A stretch of 64,000 nucleotides of DNA, taken from Warburgia ugandensis. Lineage: Eukaryota; Streptophyta; Magnoliopsida; Canellales; Canellaceae. The notes under the pieces were generated by a model, which was not told the DNA's origin, made no database searches, and saw nothing but the letters and a program-made list of their open reading frames with translations. Every line of letters starts with the position of its first letter. Positions within the stretch are counted from its first letter, which is position 1. Positions 21,497 through 35,500 of this stretch are shown here, one piece after another. A program made the translations under genes and the position numbers. The DNA lies in contig CP141127.1 in NCBI GenBank assembly GCA_035236585.1, positions 73,451,495 to 73,515,494 on the forward strand, in the 5' to 3' direction.

Positions 21497-24080
21497 AAGT
21501 GCATGAGTATGCTATAGTATAGACATGAAAAAGCATAAGTTAGCATACTCTAACTTGAAAGCAGCTAAATCTAATTATTAAAGTAAAAGTAAATAAATAA
21601 ACTTCAAGAAAACTAAGGAATTAAAAACTACTTTCGTTAATGTAGCTTTCCTTACAATGGTAACGAGTACATAAAGTAAAGAAAAGAATAAGTAAATCAA
21701 ATAAAACTTCCTATGAATTCTCTGTTGTAGGATGCCTTAGTCGTGTTACTTAACTAGGTTCTTTATACATTCACTTCCTTTTCTTGGGCTTGAATTTCAC
21801 TTTACAACTCTCTTCATTATGTCATTCAATAAGGACTTGCACACTTCTTCTCAACCCAAAATACACTACTTCACATTCAAGAAAGTATCATCTATATGAC
21901 TCCATTTACTTGTTTAGACACATCAAGTGTAGTTGACAAGCAATGAGGGTAGTCACTGTAACATGCCACAAGCCCAAAAGAATCCTCAAAACATACTTTT
22001 GGAAGGAGAGAATCCTTGGCTGCCACAGAAAGAGGCACAAAGGTTTCTTCCTTTCCTTATTATTTTAAAAACCCAAAGAAAGAAGATGGAAGGCTAAGGA
22101 AAAAAAATGGTGTACGTAAGTGAAAGTAAGATAGTGGAATTTGTGTTGGTTAAAAGGATGAAGGATGGGTGCAAGGTAGGAAGCAAATGGAGATAAGCTA
22201 TGTGTGCAATGGAAGATTATGAAGGGTGTGGAAGAGAGTGGAAAGAGTGCATGCAAGGGAAAGGGAATGGAGAATGGGAATGGGAATGGGAATAAGAGAG
22301 AAGATGGGAGAAGATGGAAGAAAAAGGGAGAATTGGGGAAGGGTAATGGTTGAGACTCTTACCTTTTCTCCTTGTGGTGGACATGCGGATCTAAGGGAGA
22401 GATGGTGAGAGTGATCTCTCTCCCTTTGTTTGTCCAAGGTTTGGCTATAACATTCTAGGAAAAAGTAAGAGATCATTTTTCTTTCTTTCTCACCTCTATT
22501 TATTGTTTTTTTAAGGTGGAATCCATAAGGAATGGATGATTAAGATGACAAGAAGAAAGAATTAAGTAGAGGTTGAGAAGTAAGGCTGAATGGAAGGAAT
22601 GAAATAAGGAATGGAAGGAGTAGGGGACATGGAATACAATGAAGGAATGAGATCTTGATGAGATTGGAAACATAGATGAAGAAAAAGAAATAAGAGATGA
22701 TGGAAAGAGATAAAGGAAATATTGGCAAGAGTTCAGGAAGATGGGAAAGAAGGGCGGTATGGTGGAACTTTGTGAGGGTGTTGGGCATAGAAGGAAGTAT
22801 GGAATAGAGGAGGTATGGTGATAAGATGGAAAGGGATAAAGATGAGTAGGCAATGAAGATAACCTAGGAAGGAAAAATATAGAAGGGAAATGGAGAAAGC
22901 AAAGGAAGGGAGGTGGAACATAGAAAAGCATAGGGAAGGAGGAGTGTAACTCTATGGTGATGTGGTGGAAGTTAAGAAAGTCTAAAAGAAAAGTGGACCA
23001 TTGGATGGAAATGCATGGTGAAATATTTACTACTTAGCATTTTACTTTGAATTTTCTTGGAGTGATTGATGGCTAGGGTTTGTAGCTTTCCTTGGCATCA
23101 TTCTTGTCCATTAGGTCATATTTCATCTTAGCTTGAATGGATGAGATTCTATTATGGTTTTCTTCTCCAAAATGATATCTTTTATATCTCTCTTTATTCT
23201 CCAAAAGGATATCTTTTATATCTCTTTTTCTCTCCACAACTACATCAACATGCCTTAGAGTGGATGACATGGATTTCTTTGGATTTCCTTATCCACTCTA
23301 TGTTTCTCCTTTATTCTCATCCAGTCCACCTTTATTTTCTTTGGCCAATAGCATTCAAGAAGGATAGTATGTCTCTACCCATGGAGTGGGACATTTTTCT
23401 CCTAAAATTTAGGTGGTTAGCCCACTAAAAGTCTCCACCAATGGGGATTGGTTCTAGTCTTCATTGCAGTCTTGCTGCTTACTATTCCATCCTTGCTTGA
23501 GTTGGTTGTCATTGGTTGCTTAGGATATGCAATAGCAAGGATAGATCTTTGCACTTAAATAGTTTAAAAGGATGATTGTTAGCTATAGATTTCTTATAAA
23601 TTGTCTCTCTCCTCACGTCTTTTATTTTCTCCTCCTTTTTCCTTTATTCTCTCATGTAAAATGTGTAATAAAGGGTGGACACAAAACCTTGCATGAGAAA
23701 ATTGTCCAACACCATCGATGGTCCCCTCTTTTGGTTGAGTAGGAGAAGAGAGTGAGTGGAATGTGTGTCATATATGCCCCAATCTTTGACTTGTTTGTTT
23801 AAGAAAAAGTTCTCATTGTACATGTATCCAATGTATGTGATTTGAGCTTCCTTTAAAAACTTCCCAAAGTGTCGAATACTTGCACACATGCATTGAAAGT
23901 TTTGTCACCTTTACATTTGATAAGAACTTCTTAATACATATATGGTCGATCTTTTACTTAGGGTTTTTGACTAATCTAACTTGGATAATGACACCTCTTA
24001 TCATTCTAAGCTCTCGGACTTCATGTTTGGCATGTGGGCTTATGATGTTGCTTGGACAATAGTGTCGTTCTTTTGTAGGA
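21497..24080 (-). repeat. Partial family B LTR, diverged copy
   Basis: Co-linear with the family B LTR at 24081. Shared landmarks are the TGTAGGATGCC / TGCTGTAGGAGTCC stretch at 21726 against 24479, the CATTCACTTCCTTTTCTTGG / CCTCTTCTTCTTTC stretch, the purine-rich middle and the GGATGAGATTCTAT / GGATGAGATCCCTT segment at 23140 against 25975. The start of the LTR (sense) is missing at the 24080 border, where the next B LTR begins. The degenerate LTR end lies near ACAAGTGCATGAGTATG at 21497. It contains only purine/pyrimidine-rich frames (22198-22931), which I do not regard as genes. Confidence 0.65.
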
Positions 24081-27000
24081 TTTTATAGCTTTGACATTTA
24101 CTACAAGTGCACAGCTCTATTAGAGTATTGAATTGGCAAATATGGGTCAATCCTACAAGGACTCTTTGATAAAAGAGAGTTAATTAAGACCTAAGTTTTT
24201 CTACCCTAACCTTTCCAACAAGGAAATAAAGGAAATTAATGAAACTAATTAGAAGTAATCACTAAATCAAAGCAAATAAACCTAAGCTATGAAATAGAAG
24301 TAAGAAAACTACTTAGTCTAAAACTAAAGTAAAATAATAAATACAAAGAAAAGGAAACTAAATTAAAAATAACTAGGGAATGGAAAAGACAATTTCAATA
24401 ATCAAATTTTGGTTACAATTACAACTAAGGAAAGGAAGAAACAAAATAAAGTAAGAAAATAGACTTCCTTGAAGTGGATGCTGTAGGAGTCCTTCATTGT
24501 ATTACTGAACAGGGCTCTTTACGCGTCCTCTTCTTCTTTCCCAGACTCGAACTCTGCTTTATAGTCTTGTTATTATGTCACTCAACAAGGGCCTATAAGC
24601 TTACATTTAACCCAAAGTACACTAATCAACTAGCTTTTCTTATCTCCTAAACCCAACATGCCACAAAACTAATTTATTTCTCAAACGTGCTTTAGGAATT
24701 AGAATTGACCTTAGCTACCATTAGAAGGTGTTCTTCATTTTCTCTAGATTTCCAAATCCCAAAAGAATTGAAAGAAAGATGGAAAGCTAGAATGGTGGAA
24801 GGATAGAAATAAAGGGAATGCATGTGAAAGTGAAGAAGAGTGGAAGTACTTATGCGGGGAAGAGATAGATGAGACAGATGGTGTGTGCGAATGATAAAGA
24901 TGTGGGAAAAGTGGTGGAGATTAGATGATGGTAGAAGAAGGTTGATGGATGTAAGATTAATGGAACTGGGTGAATGTATGTATAAGTGTGGAGGTTGGAG
25001 AAGGCATGGTGGTTGAATGGTGTATAATGCATGTGACAAAGAGGTGAGAAAAGGGGGGTGTTATGCAATGAAATAGAAAAGAATGGGAGAAGAAGAAGAT
25101 GGGGAAAATAAAGAAAGGAAAGTGGGGATGGAAAAGCTTCCTTACCTCTTCTCCAATGAATTGTCTTTGATCTTTGGGGAGCTTTGGCCAAGGTTATCTC
25201 TCTCCTTCTATTTCTCCTAGATTTAGCTTTCAATAGAAGGGAAAGGTAAGAGGCAAATTTTTTTCTTATTTTTCACCTCCTATTTATAAAGTTTGAGGAA
25301 ATGAAGCAGTAGAGATGGATGGCTAAGATCTCAAGAAGAAAGGAAGGAGGGTTTGAGAGTAATGGATGAAAGGAAGATAAGGAAGGGGGTAGGTGTGATT
25401 TCCTAATTAGGAAGGTGGGATGCAGTTGGGTGTGAATAGGATAAGAAAGTTGGGAAAAGGAAAGGAGGGAAAGAGATAAGAAGAGGATTTGATAAGGAAA
25501 GGAAGGAAGATTACGTAAAAGGGGAGGAAAAGAGGAGATTAGGAGAGAATTTAGGAACTAGATGGGATTTTGATCAAAATTAGAAAGTGGTTAAATGGGA
25601 GGTGTCTTTTTCATATATGGAAAGTGGAGTGGATATTAAAAGGGATAAGTTGGAAAGGGAAAGAAATAAGATAATAGGAAGGTAAGGAATAGGTGGGAAA
25701 GGAAAGGGATGGGAAAGAAATGGAAAGTCAGTGGAGGGAATCAAGGGATTTCAAAACTAGAAAGTCTTAGGGGGTGTCTCTCCATGTGGGTGTGTGTGTG
25801 TGTTGTTTTTAGAAACCCTAGAATGAGATGGACATCGGATCAAGATGGGTGGTTGAGATCTTCCTTTCTTTAGGATTTTGGGTTGACTTTTCAACTTGGG
25901 AAAGGTGGCATGGGTTTTGATGTTTCCTTTACTTCATTCCTAGCCCTTTGATCATGCTTACCCTTACTTGAATGGATGAGATCCCTTTGGGACATATAGA
26001 TCTTTTTTAAGCTTCATTTTCTCTCCACAATGGTTTGGATTGAACAGCCTTGATTCCTTTGAGATCTCTTCATGTATTTCATGTGAGATGACATGTTCTT
26101 CACTACCTTGCATGGATAAGACATCCAATCACTAGTTGATCTTCTTCGTTTGGTTGAGTAGGAGAGAAAAAATAAGTCTTTATGGGGTCCTAGTCTTCTT
26201 TTAATTCTGACAAGCTTTCATTGTATGTGAATTGAACTTCTCTCAAGCTTCTTAAAGTGATGAAATGCATTAGACATATGGAATTTTCCACATTTTCACC
26301 CTCATTTGTATAGTCGTGCATGATGTTTCCGACTACTTTGACTTTGATAGTGACAACAAATTATCATTCTGCACCATAAGGAGTTCATTTTTTGCATTAT
26401 GGGTCCACAATGTAGTTTGGAAGGCAAAAGTGCTCTTTCATGGGTAAATTTGGCAATTTTGGATGGATGCATCTTTTCCTAGTTTTCATGCATGGTAGAT
26501 TTTGTGGTTTCCTAGGTTGCATTCATGGTAGATTTGTGAGTTAATTTTGTTTTGTTAGGTTACTTTCACTTGGTAGATCATGTTTGTAGCATAGCTTTCC
26601 ATGTAGCATCTTTATTTTTCATGTTTTAAACACTTTTCTAGTTTAGAAGTTAGGTAGTTTCTAATTTAGATAGTAGAATTCTTACTTTTTAGATATAGTA
26701 ACTTTCCATTTTTCCTTCCATACATCTTAGAATTGCTTTAGGATTAATTTAGGATTTATAAACTAATTGCATGATAAATTCTTAGATTTTAGCACTTTCC
26801 TAGTTTAAACATGCATTTTCCTAATTTAGGAACTCATGTTTAGCTTAGTTTGACTTTTTAATTTTCTTTGCATACATCTTAATATTAACGTAGAAACTCC
26901 ATGCATGTTAGCTTCTTAGATGTAAAATTCATTCCTCACTTAGAAATCCATTCATAGCATTATAGTTTCGTTCAATATAGTTGTATTTAGATTACATGCA

Positions 27001-27364
27001 TCATCACTTTCTATTTCTAAATCAGGTGCACACACCTACTTAATTTTGCACGCATGAAATTTTTCATGCTAGGATTGCATCCATCTTCCTTTCTTTCATC
27101 TAACACTCTCACTGTCCTTCACTTACACACCCTCTTACCATCTTTCCTTATCTTTCCACATTGTATTTTCATGCTACACACACCCACATGCATTAAGAGG
27201 AGCAAGAACATTCTTTGAAGGTTAAAATTGGCCATTTAGAGCATTTTTCATTTGTACCTTGGACCTAATAAATTGTAGACTTAACCCTAATTGGTGATAA
27301 GTTATTTTTAGGGCTAAAACCTTCTTAATATACAAGTATGTATATAACATTTCTATATATATCA
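24081..27364 (-). repeat. Family B 3' LTR
   Basis: The sense strand starts at 27364 (TGATATATATAGAAATG) right after a polypurine tract and ends near 24081 with a ATTGACCCATATTTGCC block and CACTTGTAGT. It matches the LTR at 57641-59569 over both ends; the latter is about 1.35 kb shorter. A minus-strand TATA-like TTTATAAATA lies at 25281-25290. The inner 24770-25760 is purine-rich, and frames at 24692-25233 are shadows of it. A (TG)n run sits at about 25791-25803. Confidence 0.8.
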
Positions 27365-27383
27365 AATACCCCCAAACTTAGAT
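27365..27383 (-). other. Polypurine tract of family B
   Basis: The minus strand reads AATCTAAGTTTGGGGGTATT directly before the LTR start. The same tract, AATCTAAGTCTGGGGGGGTA, precedes the plus-strand B LTR at 60053. Polypurine tracts prime plus-strand DNA synthesis. Confidence 0.8.
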
Positions 27384-29876
27384 TTTACTACTCCTCAAGT
27401 GAAACTAGAAAAATAGAAAAGAAAATTTTGAATCATCTTTGTGGGTATTGTTGACTGCATTTAGCATGTGCAAAATGCCTTTAAACTCTTAGTTTATCCC
27501 CAGGGAAAGAGTTGTAGTTTTGTAAGTGTTTTTAGAAATGATACCCATAAACATTTTCAAAACTTTTATGAAAGTCCTTCTTATGTCTTATAGAATCCTT
27601 TGATATTCAGCTTACATTAAGCTCCTAACTTTAGCATGCTAATAGAAATGACCAATGGTTCAAAATTCTGCCCTTAAGCTAGAGATATCCTATTAATTCA
27701 TCAAGCTTAGGAAAGTGAGTGTGTGATATAACTATTGTATATACAATTGTCAATCTCCAAGGAAATTATAACCTAAATTACTATCCAAATGTACATTTTC
27801 ACTTCAAATGTTACATGATATACTTGACACTGAAATGACCAATGGTTCAAAATTCTGCCCTTAAGCTAGAGATATCCTATTAATTCATCAAGCTTAGGAA
27901 AGTGAGTGTGTGATATAACTATTGTATATACAATTGTCAATCTCCAAGGAAATTATAACCTAAATTACTATCCAAATGTACATTTTCACTTCAAATGTTA
28001 CATGATATACTTGACACTAAGAAAGAAATCACTCAAAAAGTTGTAAATCTCACATTAATATGTGAGTAGGATAATGTTTATTAAGTCCATAATTCTCATA
28101 TATTTTCATACAGAAGTACGATAACTTAGAAACACTCCAATACTAGTCTCATGAAAGGATAACAACCATTAGGAATAGTACACTCTACCAGTATTCCCTA
28201 CAAATTCATAACCATATCTATGTCATATTCCTCCTAAGATCATGTTAGGGCTTCTATAAGATTGAAACATAGGCTTTAGACTAGGTTATCAAAAGAATGG
28301 GTATAAGTATAAGTAATAGTTGTCATAAAAATATGTAAAGGTCTTCAACTAGTGTATTCACAACTTATATTTTTTTAACCATAAAAGTGAACATATCATT
28401 TTCATTGTATTTTTTATTTTCCACTTTTGATATAGCATTTCTTTATATTTTTGTCCTTTTTAGACCTTTTTTTTATTCTCATCTCTTGAATTGTATTACT
28501 CATATTTTTTTCTCAAGATAATTCTTCAACTATCTCTACATATTTCCAAAATAAATTGGATAATGGATATATTAGAGGGGTTTAATAAGGGTAATGGTTA
28601 ATAAGTTCACAAAGAAAAGGCTTATAATATAGGCTCTAAAGGTTAACTAGTGGAAAAATAACATAGGAAAGCGAAAGGCGTAGGGTTAAACAAGGATGGT
28701 CTCTATCATTTCTTAGGTTTCATATGACTTAAATTGACTATAAATTCAAGAGGTAAATGGTATGTTCTATCTCATATTTTTCTAATAGTTGACCAAGATT
28801 AAGAGTAACGAGACCAATTAAGAAATTATTATTCAATGAAATTTTTTGAATTTATATATAACCCTCTCAAGGAAAGATTGTCTCTCAAGTTTACATGGTT
28901 TAATAAGTCTCCACTTATCTTCTTTAGGATCTCTAAGTTATATTTTCTCTTCAACTTAAACTATATATATACACCTATTTTGTGCAATAATTATTTCAAG
29001 TTTAAAATTTCATGGAATACTTGAGAAAAAGGATAAAAAGATGACCTAATTGTATACAACTCTATTAATGAACTAAAGTTTAAAAATATACTAAATATTA
29101 AAAAAAAAATGAATTCTCATCCTTGTGAAGGAACTTACCATAAATTTTTTAATTTTTAAATTAAAAATAAATGACTAAAAATAACTAACAAAAACTTTTA
29201 ACACATCAAAATTTAAATACTCTAACCCCAGGCTTAAATTAATCATTGTCCTTAATGTTTAGAACTATCATAACATGGACAAGTGAAATAATAAACTTGA
29301 AAGAAAAGGGTGAGAAGATAATACCTGCACTGTCGAGATAGTGCATTAATTTATTGACGTGGACAAATATGAAAATATATACAATGATGATGCAAAGGTA
29401 GCTCTATGGTACCTAAATTAACTAATCAATGAAACCCTAAACCTAGACTAACTATGAAGGAGTTTTTAGAAAACTCACTCAATTTTAGAATTTCACTATA
29501 GTTACTGTGCGTTCTCCACCTAGAGATGTACGGTGGTGATAACAATATAGCATGATGGACCACCATGAAGAAGAACTTCTTTGGATCAACTTAAGATGAC
29601 TTGGCCCTTGATTGGTAAAATTAGGTATATGAGATGCCAACATCAAAAAGTAGAAAATGTTCCTCCTCTCTTACATCTTCCTAAAATCTAGGGCTAAGCT
29701 CACTCTTCATCTCCAAAGGGTTTTCATTGTCATCTTGAGTTAGAGTTATAGTGGAGCTTATACCCTACCCATCATCTACTGTACACTCTACTATTTGTTG
29801 ATGTTTTGCAAAAACATCATTGGACTCTCCTTCCTATTCTACAGTAATAGAGAAGGTTTCAGATGAATTTAAACTC
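27384..29876 (-). other. Family B 3' non-coding segment
   Basis: Non-coding region between the protease end and the polypurine tract, with no recognisable domain. It includes a perfect 187-bp tandem duplication (27645-28018) and the AAACATTAAGGACAATGATT stem-loop at 29241-29260, followed on the minus strand by TTTAAGCCTGGGG. Part of it (27400-28020) recurs in inverted orientation at 59570-60030. 28380-29230 is very AT-rich with T runs and no gene. Confidence 0.65.
27645..28018 (+). repeat. Perfect tandem duplication, 2 x 187 bp
   Basis: 27645-27831 and 27832-28018 are identical base for base in my comparison, both starting GAAATGACCAATGG and ending ATACTTGACACT. The homologous inverted segment at 59580-59791 has one copy only. 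The duplication is therefore local and recent, or an assembly artefact. Confidence 0.95.
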
Positions 29877-30600
29877 TCAATGGGATATCATCAGGTAAAG
29901 GTGATAGGTCCAAATTAGGTGTGTTTTCAGATAATGGCTCAATGGGAAGGTCAGGAGAAGTAGGAGGGCCCTCCATTTAAAGTGTCCGTCTAGGGTGCAA
30001 TCAAGTAAACCATTGACTTTATCAATGGATTTATCTATATTAAAATCTTTAAAATTAAAATGTGATAGACAAGCCTTTAGAGGATCATTGCTAAAGGATG
30101 ATAGGGATGGTATACTCTGTATCACATTTACTTCATAAAAATTCTCAGATTAAAAACATTAAGCTTAATGTCTATGTTCTTAAAAGACAACAGCATGGTA
30201 CTATTCCTACAATTAATTATTGTGTTTGATGTGACCAAGAATGGCCATCCCAAAATGATTGAAATTTGACTACTAGGATCCACTATAGGTTGTGTACATA
30301 AGATTAAAAAGTATTGGCAATAAAAACTTATCAACCTAAACCAGTACATTCTCTACCACACCATGAGGAAGCTTAACTGACTATCTGCCAATGGGAGTTT
30401 GGTGATAGTCCTTTTAATCTCACCTAAACCTAATTCCTTATATACAAGATAAGGTAAAAGGTTAACACTTGACCCCATATCAAGTAGAGCCCTATCAATT
30501 GTGTGTTCCCCAATCACACATGATACAGGAGGGAACCTTAGATCTCTATACTTTGATGGGGTGTTGTGTTGCAGGATTGAGCTTGCTTGCTTAGTGATAT
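29877..30600 (-). pseudogene. Family B aspartic protease region
   Basis: 30128-30349 reads VDPSSQISIILGWPFLV then TIINCRN and LSFKN-x-x-IKLNVFNL, the retropepsin C-terminal half as in family A. 29877-30125 continues with DPLKACLSHFNF and DKSIDKVNGLLD, matching the segment that follows the protease in the minus-strand A copy. Upstream to about 30600 is the pre-protease linker (CVIG and SIDRALLDM-like stretch near 30500). Broken. Confidence 0.75.
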
Positions 30601-32584
30601 ATGCTTTCTTCTACACTTGATGTTTTCTTTTATAGATGTAGAGATTCTTTAGAAAATTCACATAAGAAGGGGTGTCTTTGATTGCATTAAGTAATCAAAT
30701 ATTGATATTCACTTATTTAAACACATCCATTTACTTATCAAATTATTCTCCTTCTTAGCCATTTTTAATCTTTGAGAAAATGGATCATTTGGAATACAAT
30801 GTTGTTCAGGATTAGGGTGAGGAGAAGTAGGAGGTGGCTGTTTCTTCTCTTTTCCCATCCTATTCTTTATAAGGCTCTCACTGTCCTTAACTTTCTCATT
30901 TTTCTTAGTCAGCCCTACTTGATTATCTATTGTCGTTACATTCGTAAGGGTAGCTATAGATGGGGTTTGTTCATGAAATGTCTTCTCACTAGAAGTTGTG
31001 CCAATCTCATACTAACCCTTAGGGTTAGGCATAGGTTGAGTAAGAAATTGTCGTTATTTCCTATTAGAAAATGTATCATCTAGTGGATGCATTTGTTACT
31101 CTAATTGTGCAATAAATTATGTGAGTGGATCTACTTTATTTGTTTAACATCATTATGGTAATCTTCTATACTCTGCATAAACAAACTTACCATCTCGAGG
31201 AATGGGTTGAGTAGGAGGGATTGTAGATGGTCCTTCCTTTTTCTTTTGAGAACACAAAAAATTAGGATGCCTAGTCCATCTAAGATTGTATGTCTTAGAA
31301 TATGGATTATTGGCGCTAGGATTTTAGAACACATTAATGCATTCACTTGCTCTAAAAAAATATTTAGGGAATATGGAGCTAGAGGGGCATGAAGCTATAG
31401 GGTGTGTTGTACTAGAACAAAGTGAACAAACTTCAGGTGGAGGTTGCATAGTGGATTCTCTAGCGAACATAACTTTTCCTAATTTAGTAAGAAGAATATC
31501 AATCTTATCTATCAATATGTCTATTTTGTTATAGAGGTCAGGAGTGGCTCCTATCTCATATATACCACTTTTCTTATGAGGTTGTGGAAATATTTATGTT
31601 CAAGTAGAGTAATCCATTTGCTTAGAATTCTCAAATAGATTTTCAATGAAATTCCATTGCCTCTCACTCTTAGTCTAGAGTGCCCCACTTGTACATCAAT
31701 TTTGTGGGCTCAAACCTTCTTACAAATATTGTATCTGTTATGATTTCTCAAAATCATGGTGTGGACATTTGAGCAATAGGTCCTTCCACCTTTCCTCACA
31801 TTCATAAAAATGCTCACCCTCTTTTTATTAAAAATTAAAAATTTCTCTATGGGGGGATTTGTTTCATTGATTGAAAAGAAATTATTCAGAATTTCCTAGC
31901 TAATTACTCCAAAGTAGTGATGAACCCTATTTCTACTGAATTCACCCATGCCTTTGGTTTATCCTTTAAGGAGAAGTGGCATAGTTGCAACATAATACAA
32001 TCATCATAAAAGTATTGTCATCTGAATGTAGCACATATATCAAGGATTTCCTTGACATGATGGTAGGGATTCTTCTTATCTAGACCTTAATAATTTGGTA
32101 GAAATTGGATGACACATGGTTTTAACTACAAATATTTTGCATTAGTTGTAGGTAACTCTATACATAATGGGAAGTTAAATTGTAACGGCATTGAATAGTC
32201 TATTAAGGTTTTAGCCTCTGATGCTTCATTGCCCATGTTTTTAGCAAGGGTTTCTAAATCTATTTGACTCCTAAGTCCTTACCTAAATCAACTCAAATTT
32301 ATAGACAACGAAAGATATTCACTATATACAATGAAAGGGTACTTCCCCCCCCCCCCCCCCCCACCTTTTTCAATTTACCTAGTCTAGAAAACATAAACCA
32401 GATAATGCAACCTATATGCTGTATGATGCAAACAAACAAAAGCATATAATAAATCCTAACCTAATTCAAACAAGCAAAAAGGTTGAATTTAAAAAAAAAA
32501 GTTTCTTTTGGAGGAGTGTAGCTTTTAGGTTACCTTTGACCTAAGTAGATCCTGCCTTGATCAACCACTTCACATCCTCCCTAG
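30601..32584 (-). pseudogene. Family B gag
   Basis: Read right to left. Capsid-like sequence lies around 32000-31750 (matching gag cores in family A). 31515-31324 includes PPPEVCSLCSSTTHPIASCP, a cysteine/histidine cluster like a gag zinc knuckle variant, followed by the Y-N-x-G-W type segment near 31300-31250. 31140-30620 covers the C-terminal linker. Gag would bind element RNA. Broken. A C18 homopolymer lies at 32345-32362. Confidence 0.65.
32345..32362. repeat. Poly-C run (C18)
   Basis: Eighteen C in a row within the decayed gag of family B. Length is likely unreliable in any assembly. Confidence 0.95.
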
Positions 32585-35500
32585 TGTAACAACCCAGGTT
32601 TTAAAAATACATTTTTGTAATTCTTTTTGAAATGTCGGGCCCTAAATATTTAGAAAAAAAAATTTGAAAAACATTTTTCATGGAAGGACCCTTTTAAAAA
32701 CCCTAAGTGTCATTTTTGTTTTCTCAAAAAGGATTATCAGTGAAATGAGGGCTACATTTCTACCGAAAATCTGGTAAAGTTTCCTCTATTTTTCAAACAT
32801 TAGACATTTAACGCATGTCATTGTGAAGTGCCTGATAAATATAATTTCTATAAAAACAAGAATAAGGGAGACTCCGTCTCCATCCCATCACATTTACAAG
32901 TATGACTAAGTGTTTTGAAAATCACAATAAATGAAAACCAATGAAACATACACGACTTAAAATATACTTGCCAGGATCAATTCAGTCACAGTCATAGCCA
33001 CGACTTCAAGTTACATGTCTACATATCCATAAGGTAAAGTCATATTAGATCGAAGTGTTACTTTAGTCTACTATTTAAATTAACCATAATGCAAACCTAA
33101 TTGATATACCTAATTTGTCATCTTGAACTCTCTAACACAATCCTCTGCTTCATTTTCCTTGTTCTATTTCTTCAACCTAAGACATTGTAAACAATTTACA
33201 ATGTCTCAGCAAGCTTGCGCTTGTGTAGGTAGTTTTCACATCTATTTTATCAAGTTTTTCATGCAATTCTAAATAGCATCTCAAATCCTCTTTCATGCAA
33301 TTTTTAAAGAATAGAATGATCAAGTCATGGATAAGAAACATGATTTAAGCTTCAAGCTAATCTCAGTTCACAATTTCGTGCTAAAACATTTCAGATAGTG
33401 TTAGTATAAAACATGCACCTCTTTAAATACATATTTTTCAAAATGATTGAATCATCATAGTAATCTCAAGTAAATTGCAATATAAAACATATTAGAAAAT
33501 CACAAGTAAGCATAACTTGAGAACTATGTGAAAGATATGCATCTAACTTGATAAATTGAACGTCATAAGATCCTCAAAGTATTAAAGTAATCATCGATTA
33601 AACCACGAACATCGGCAATCCCAAATCGACAACATCATCACGTGCACATATGCACCCTGACGAACACATCCGCCAGTTGGTCATGAGTACTCATCTAAAG
33701 ACCATCAACAAGACCATCTACGTGGGTCACAAAACAGAAATCCAATGGCACACTATGCTCATGACTAGATCACTGAACCATGCCTCTTTGATATCTAGAG
33801 AATAGCTGTTGCAGCCTCCACGACGACTATGGATACGTCTCGAAAGGGTACCGTGACCACCTCCAATGGTTGTTCCTACCACAACAATCGAGAAAAACGA
33901 TGCCACTTTGGGTATGGATACCTCCACCTTTGGTGGTTAGAGTATGGGAGGCCACCATGTACAACCTCTTAGCATAGTGCCCACTATGCTCATTAGCCTG
34001 AACAAAGATATGTCTTAATCCCAAAATGATATTAAAACATATATCATACATCTCATGCAAAATTATGCATTTCTGTAGCTCATCTCAAAATAGGGGATTG
34101 ATGCAATTTCAATTATAATAATTTCTTTCAAAAACACACAAGAGTGTATAACAAGAAATATATTTTTCATTTCTCACATAAAAGCATGCATCATGGCTAT
34201 GAAGATATATAGATATAATTCCCATGCCTCGTTTGAAAACATTGCATTCTTAAAAAAGCATAAAAGAAGGTATCATGATGAAGTGCAAATTCCATGATAG
34301 TTAAGTAATCTCAACGAGAAAACATGATAAACTAATATTTGATTATTTAAAATCCCAAGGGTAAATAGATGTTAAAACCACCTGCCTCTAAGGCAAAGTT
34401 CCTAGTTCAGGTAAGTTCCTTCTTCAACTCATCTTACTGGTCGACCTAGTCAACCTGTAGATATTCCATATTTTCTTGTCAATGTCGAGTTGTAAGCTAA
34501 TAATTACAAAGGAGTATTTTAACCATGATTTGACAATCTAGATAATTTGTTAATGGTGAAACCATTAGGTTTTAGTAATCCCTCACCAATCTACCATCTA
34601 GATCACATGATCTCATTCATTTAAGCTATTGATCTGTGTTTCCCTTCATGGTTCACCAATTTTACTTCTATCAAGTTGTAGGTTATCAAAACCAAGCCAT
34701 TGCTTATCATTCACTGATCTATGTTTGTATTTTCAACTCATAACCATTGAATGGTGACCTAATTGTCATTTTTAGATTACAGATAGATGATGAAAACTCA
34801 TATCAAGCCATTAGAGTTTTGATAACTCATTTTCCAACTACTTATCACTGATCATATGTAAGAATAGTATCAGATCATCCCATGATCTGTTATTTACCCT
34901 GTAATTGGTGATCCAACAACTAGGATTGGTCGGATCTTGTTCTCAACATGTTATTAAACCTTGTTAGCTAATGAATAATTAAAATATATCTTCCTATGTC
35001 AACTTAGGTTTTGGAATGCAATGGTGATGTCTAATCACTAAACAACCATTGCTAGGTTCCTGTTTCCCCTACTGTCTATCCAAATGGTTCAGATTATTCG
35101 ATAACTATTTATCCAAATTTCAGAATTCCAATCACATTCTAGCTAATTGAAGGTTCTAGAATTCATTAGTGGCATTTGATCATCGATTAGATGTCATAGA
35201 TCCACTATTTAAATAATGACAGATTAGATGGCCTAGATCATCCGGTCTATCTTGCTTCCAATTCTTAAATTTTAACTCATCCTATCATTTTAAAGGATGA
35301 GGAACTTACTACTATCATCTGATCATTAATTAGATGTCAGATCGGATAGTCCAGATTGTCCAATATGTTGTCCAATACGGGTCAACATTTCAATCAAATC
35401 CTAACCACCAAAGGTCTATGCTTTACTGTTTTTATTCATAATTTACAATTTAAATGGTTGGATCAATGTGGGTTGGGTTTCAAGAGTCAGATCACTCCTG

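Noticed and set aside
22198-22931. Overlapping minus-strand frames of 60-143 codons
   Set aside because: Composition bias of the purine-rich part of a family B LTR; the other B LTRs do not keep the frames.
24692-25233. Minus-strand frames of 115 and 127 codons
   Set aside because: Same purine-rich LTR region; Ser/His/Leu-rich low-complexity products and not conserved at 58250-58440.
27645-28018. CRISPR-like direct repeat
   Set aside because: Two adjacent 187-bp units without spacers in plant DNA; a simple tandem duplication.
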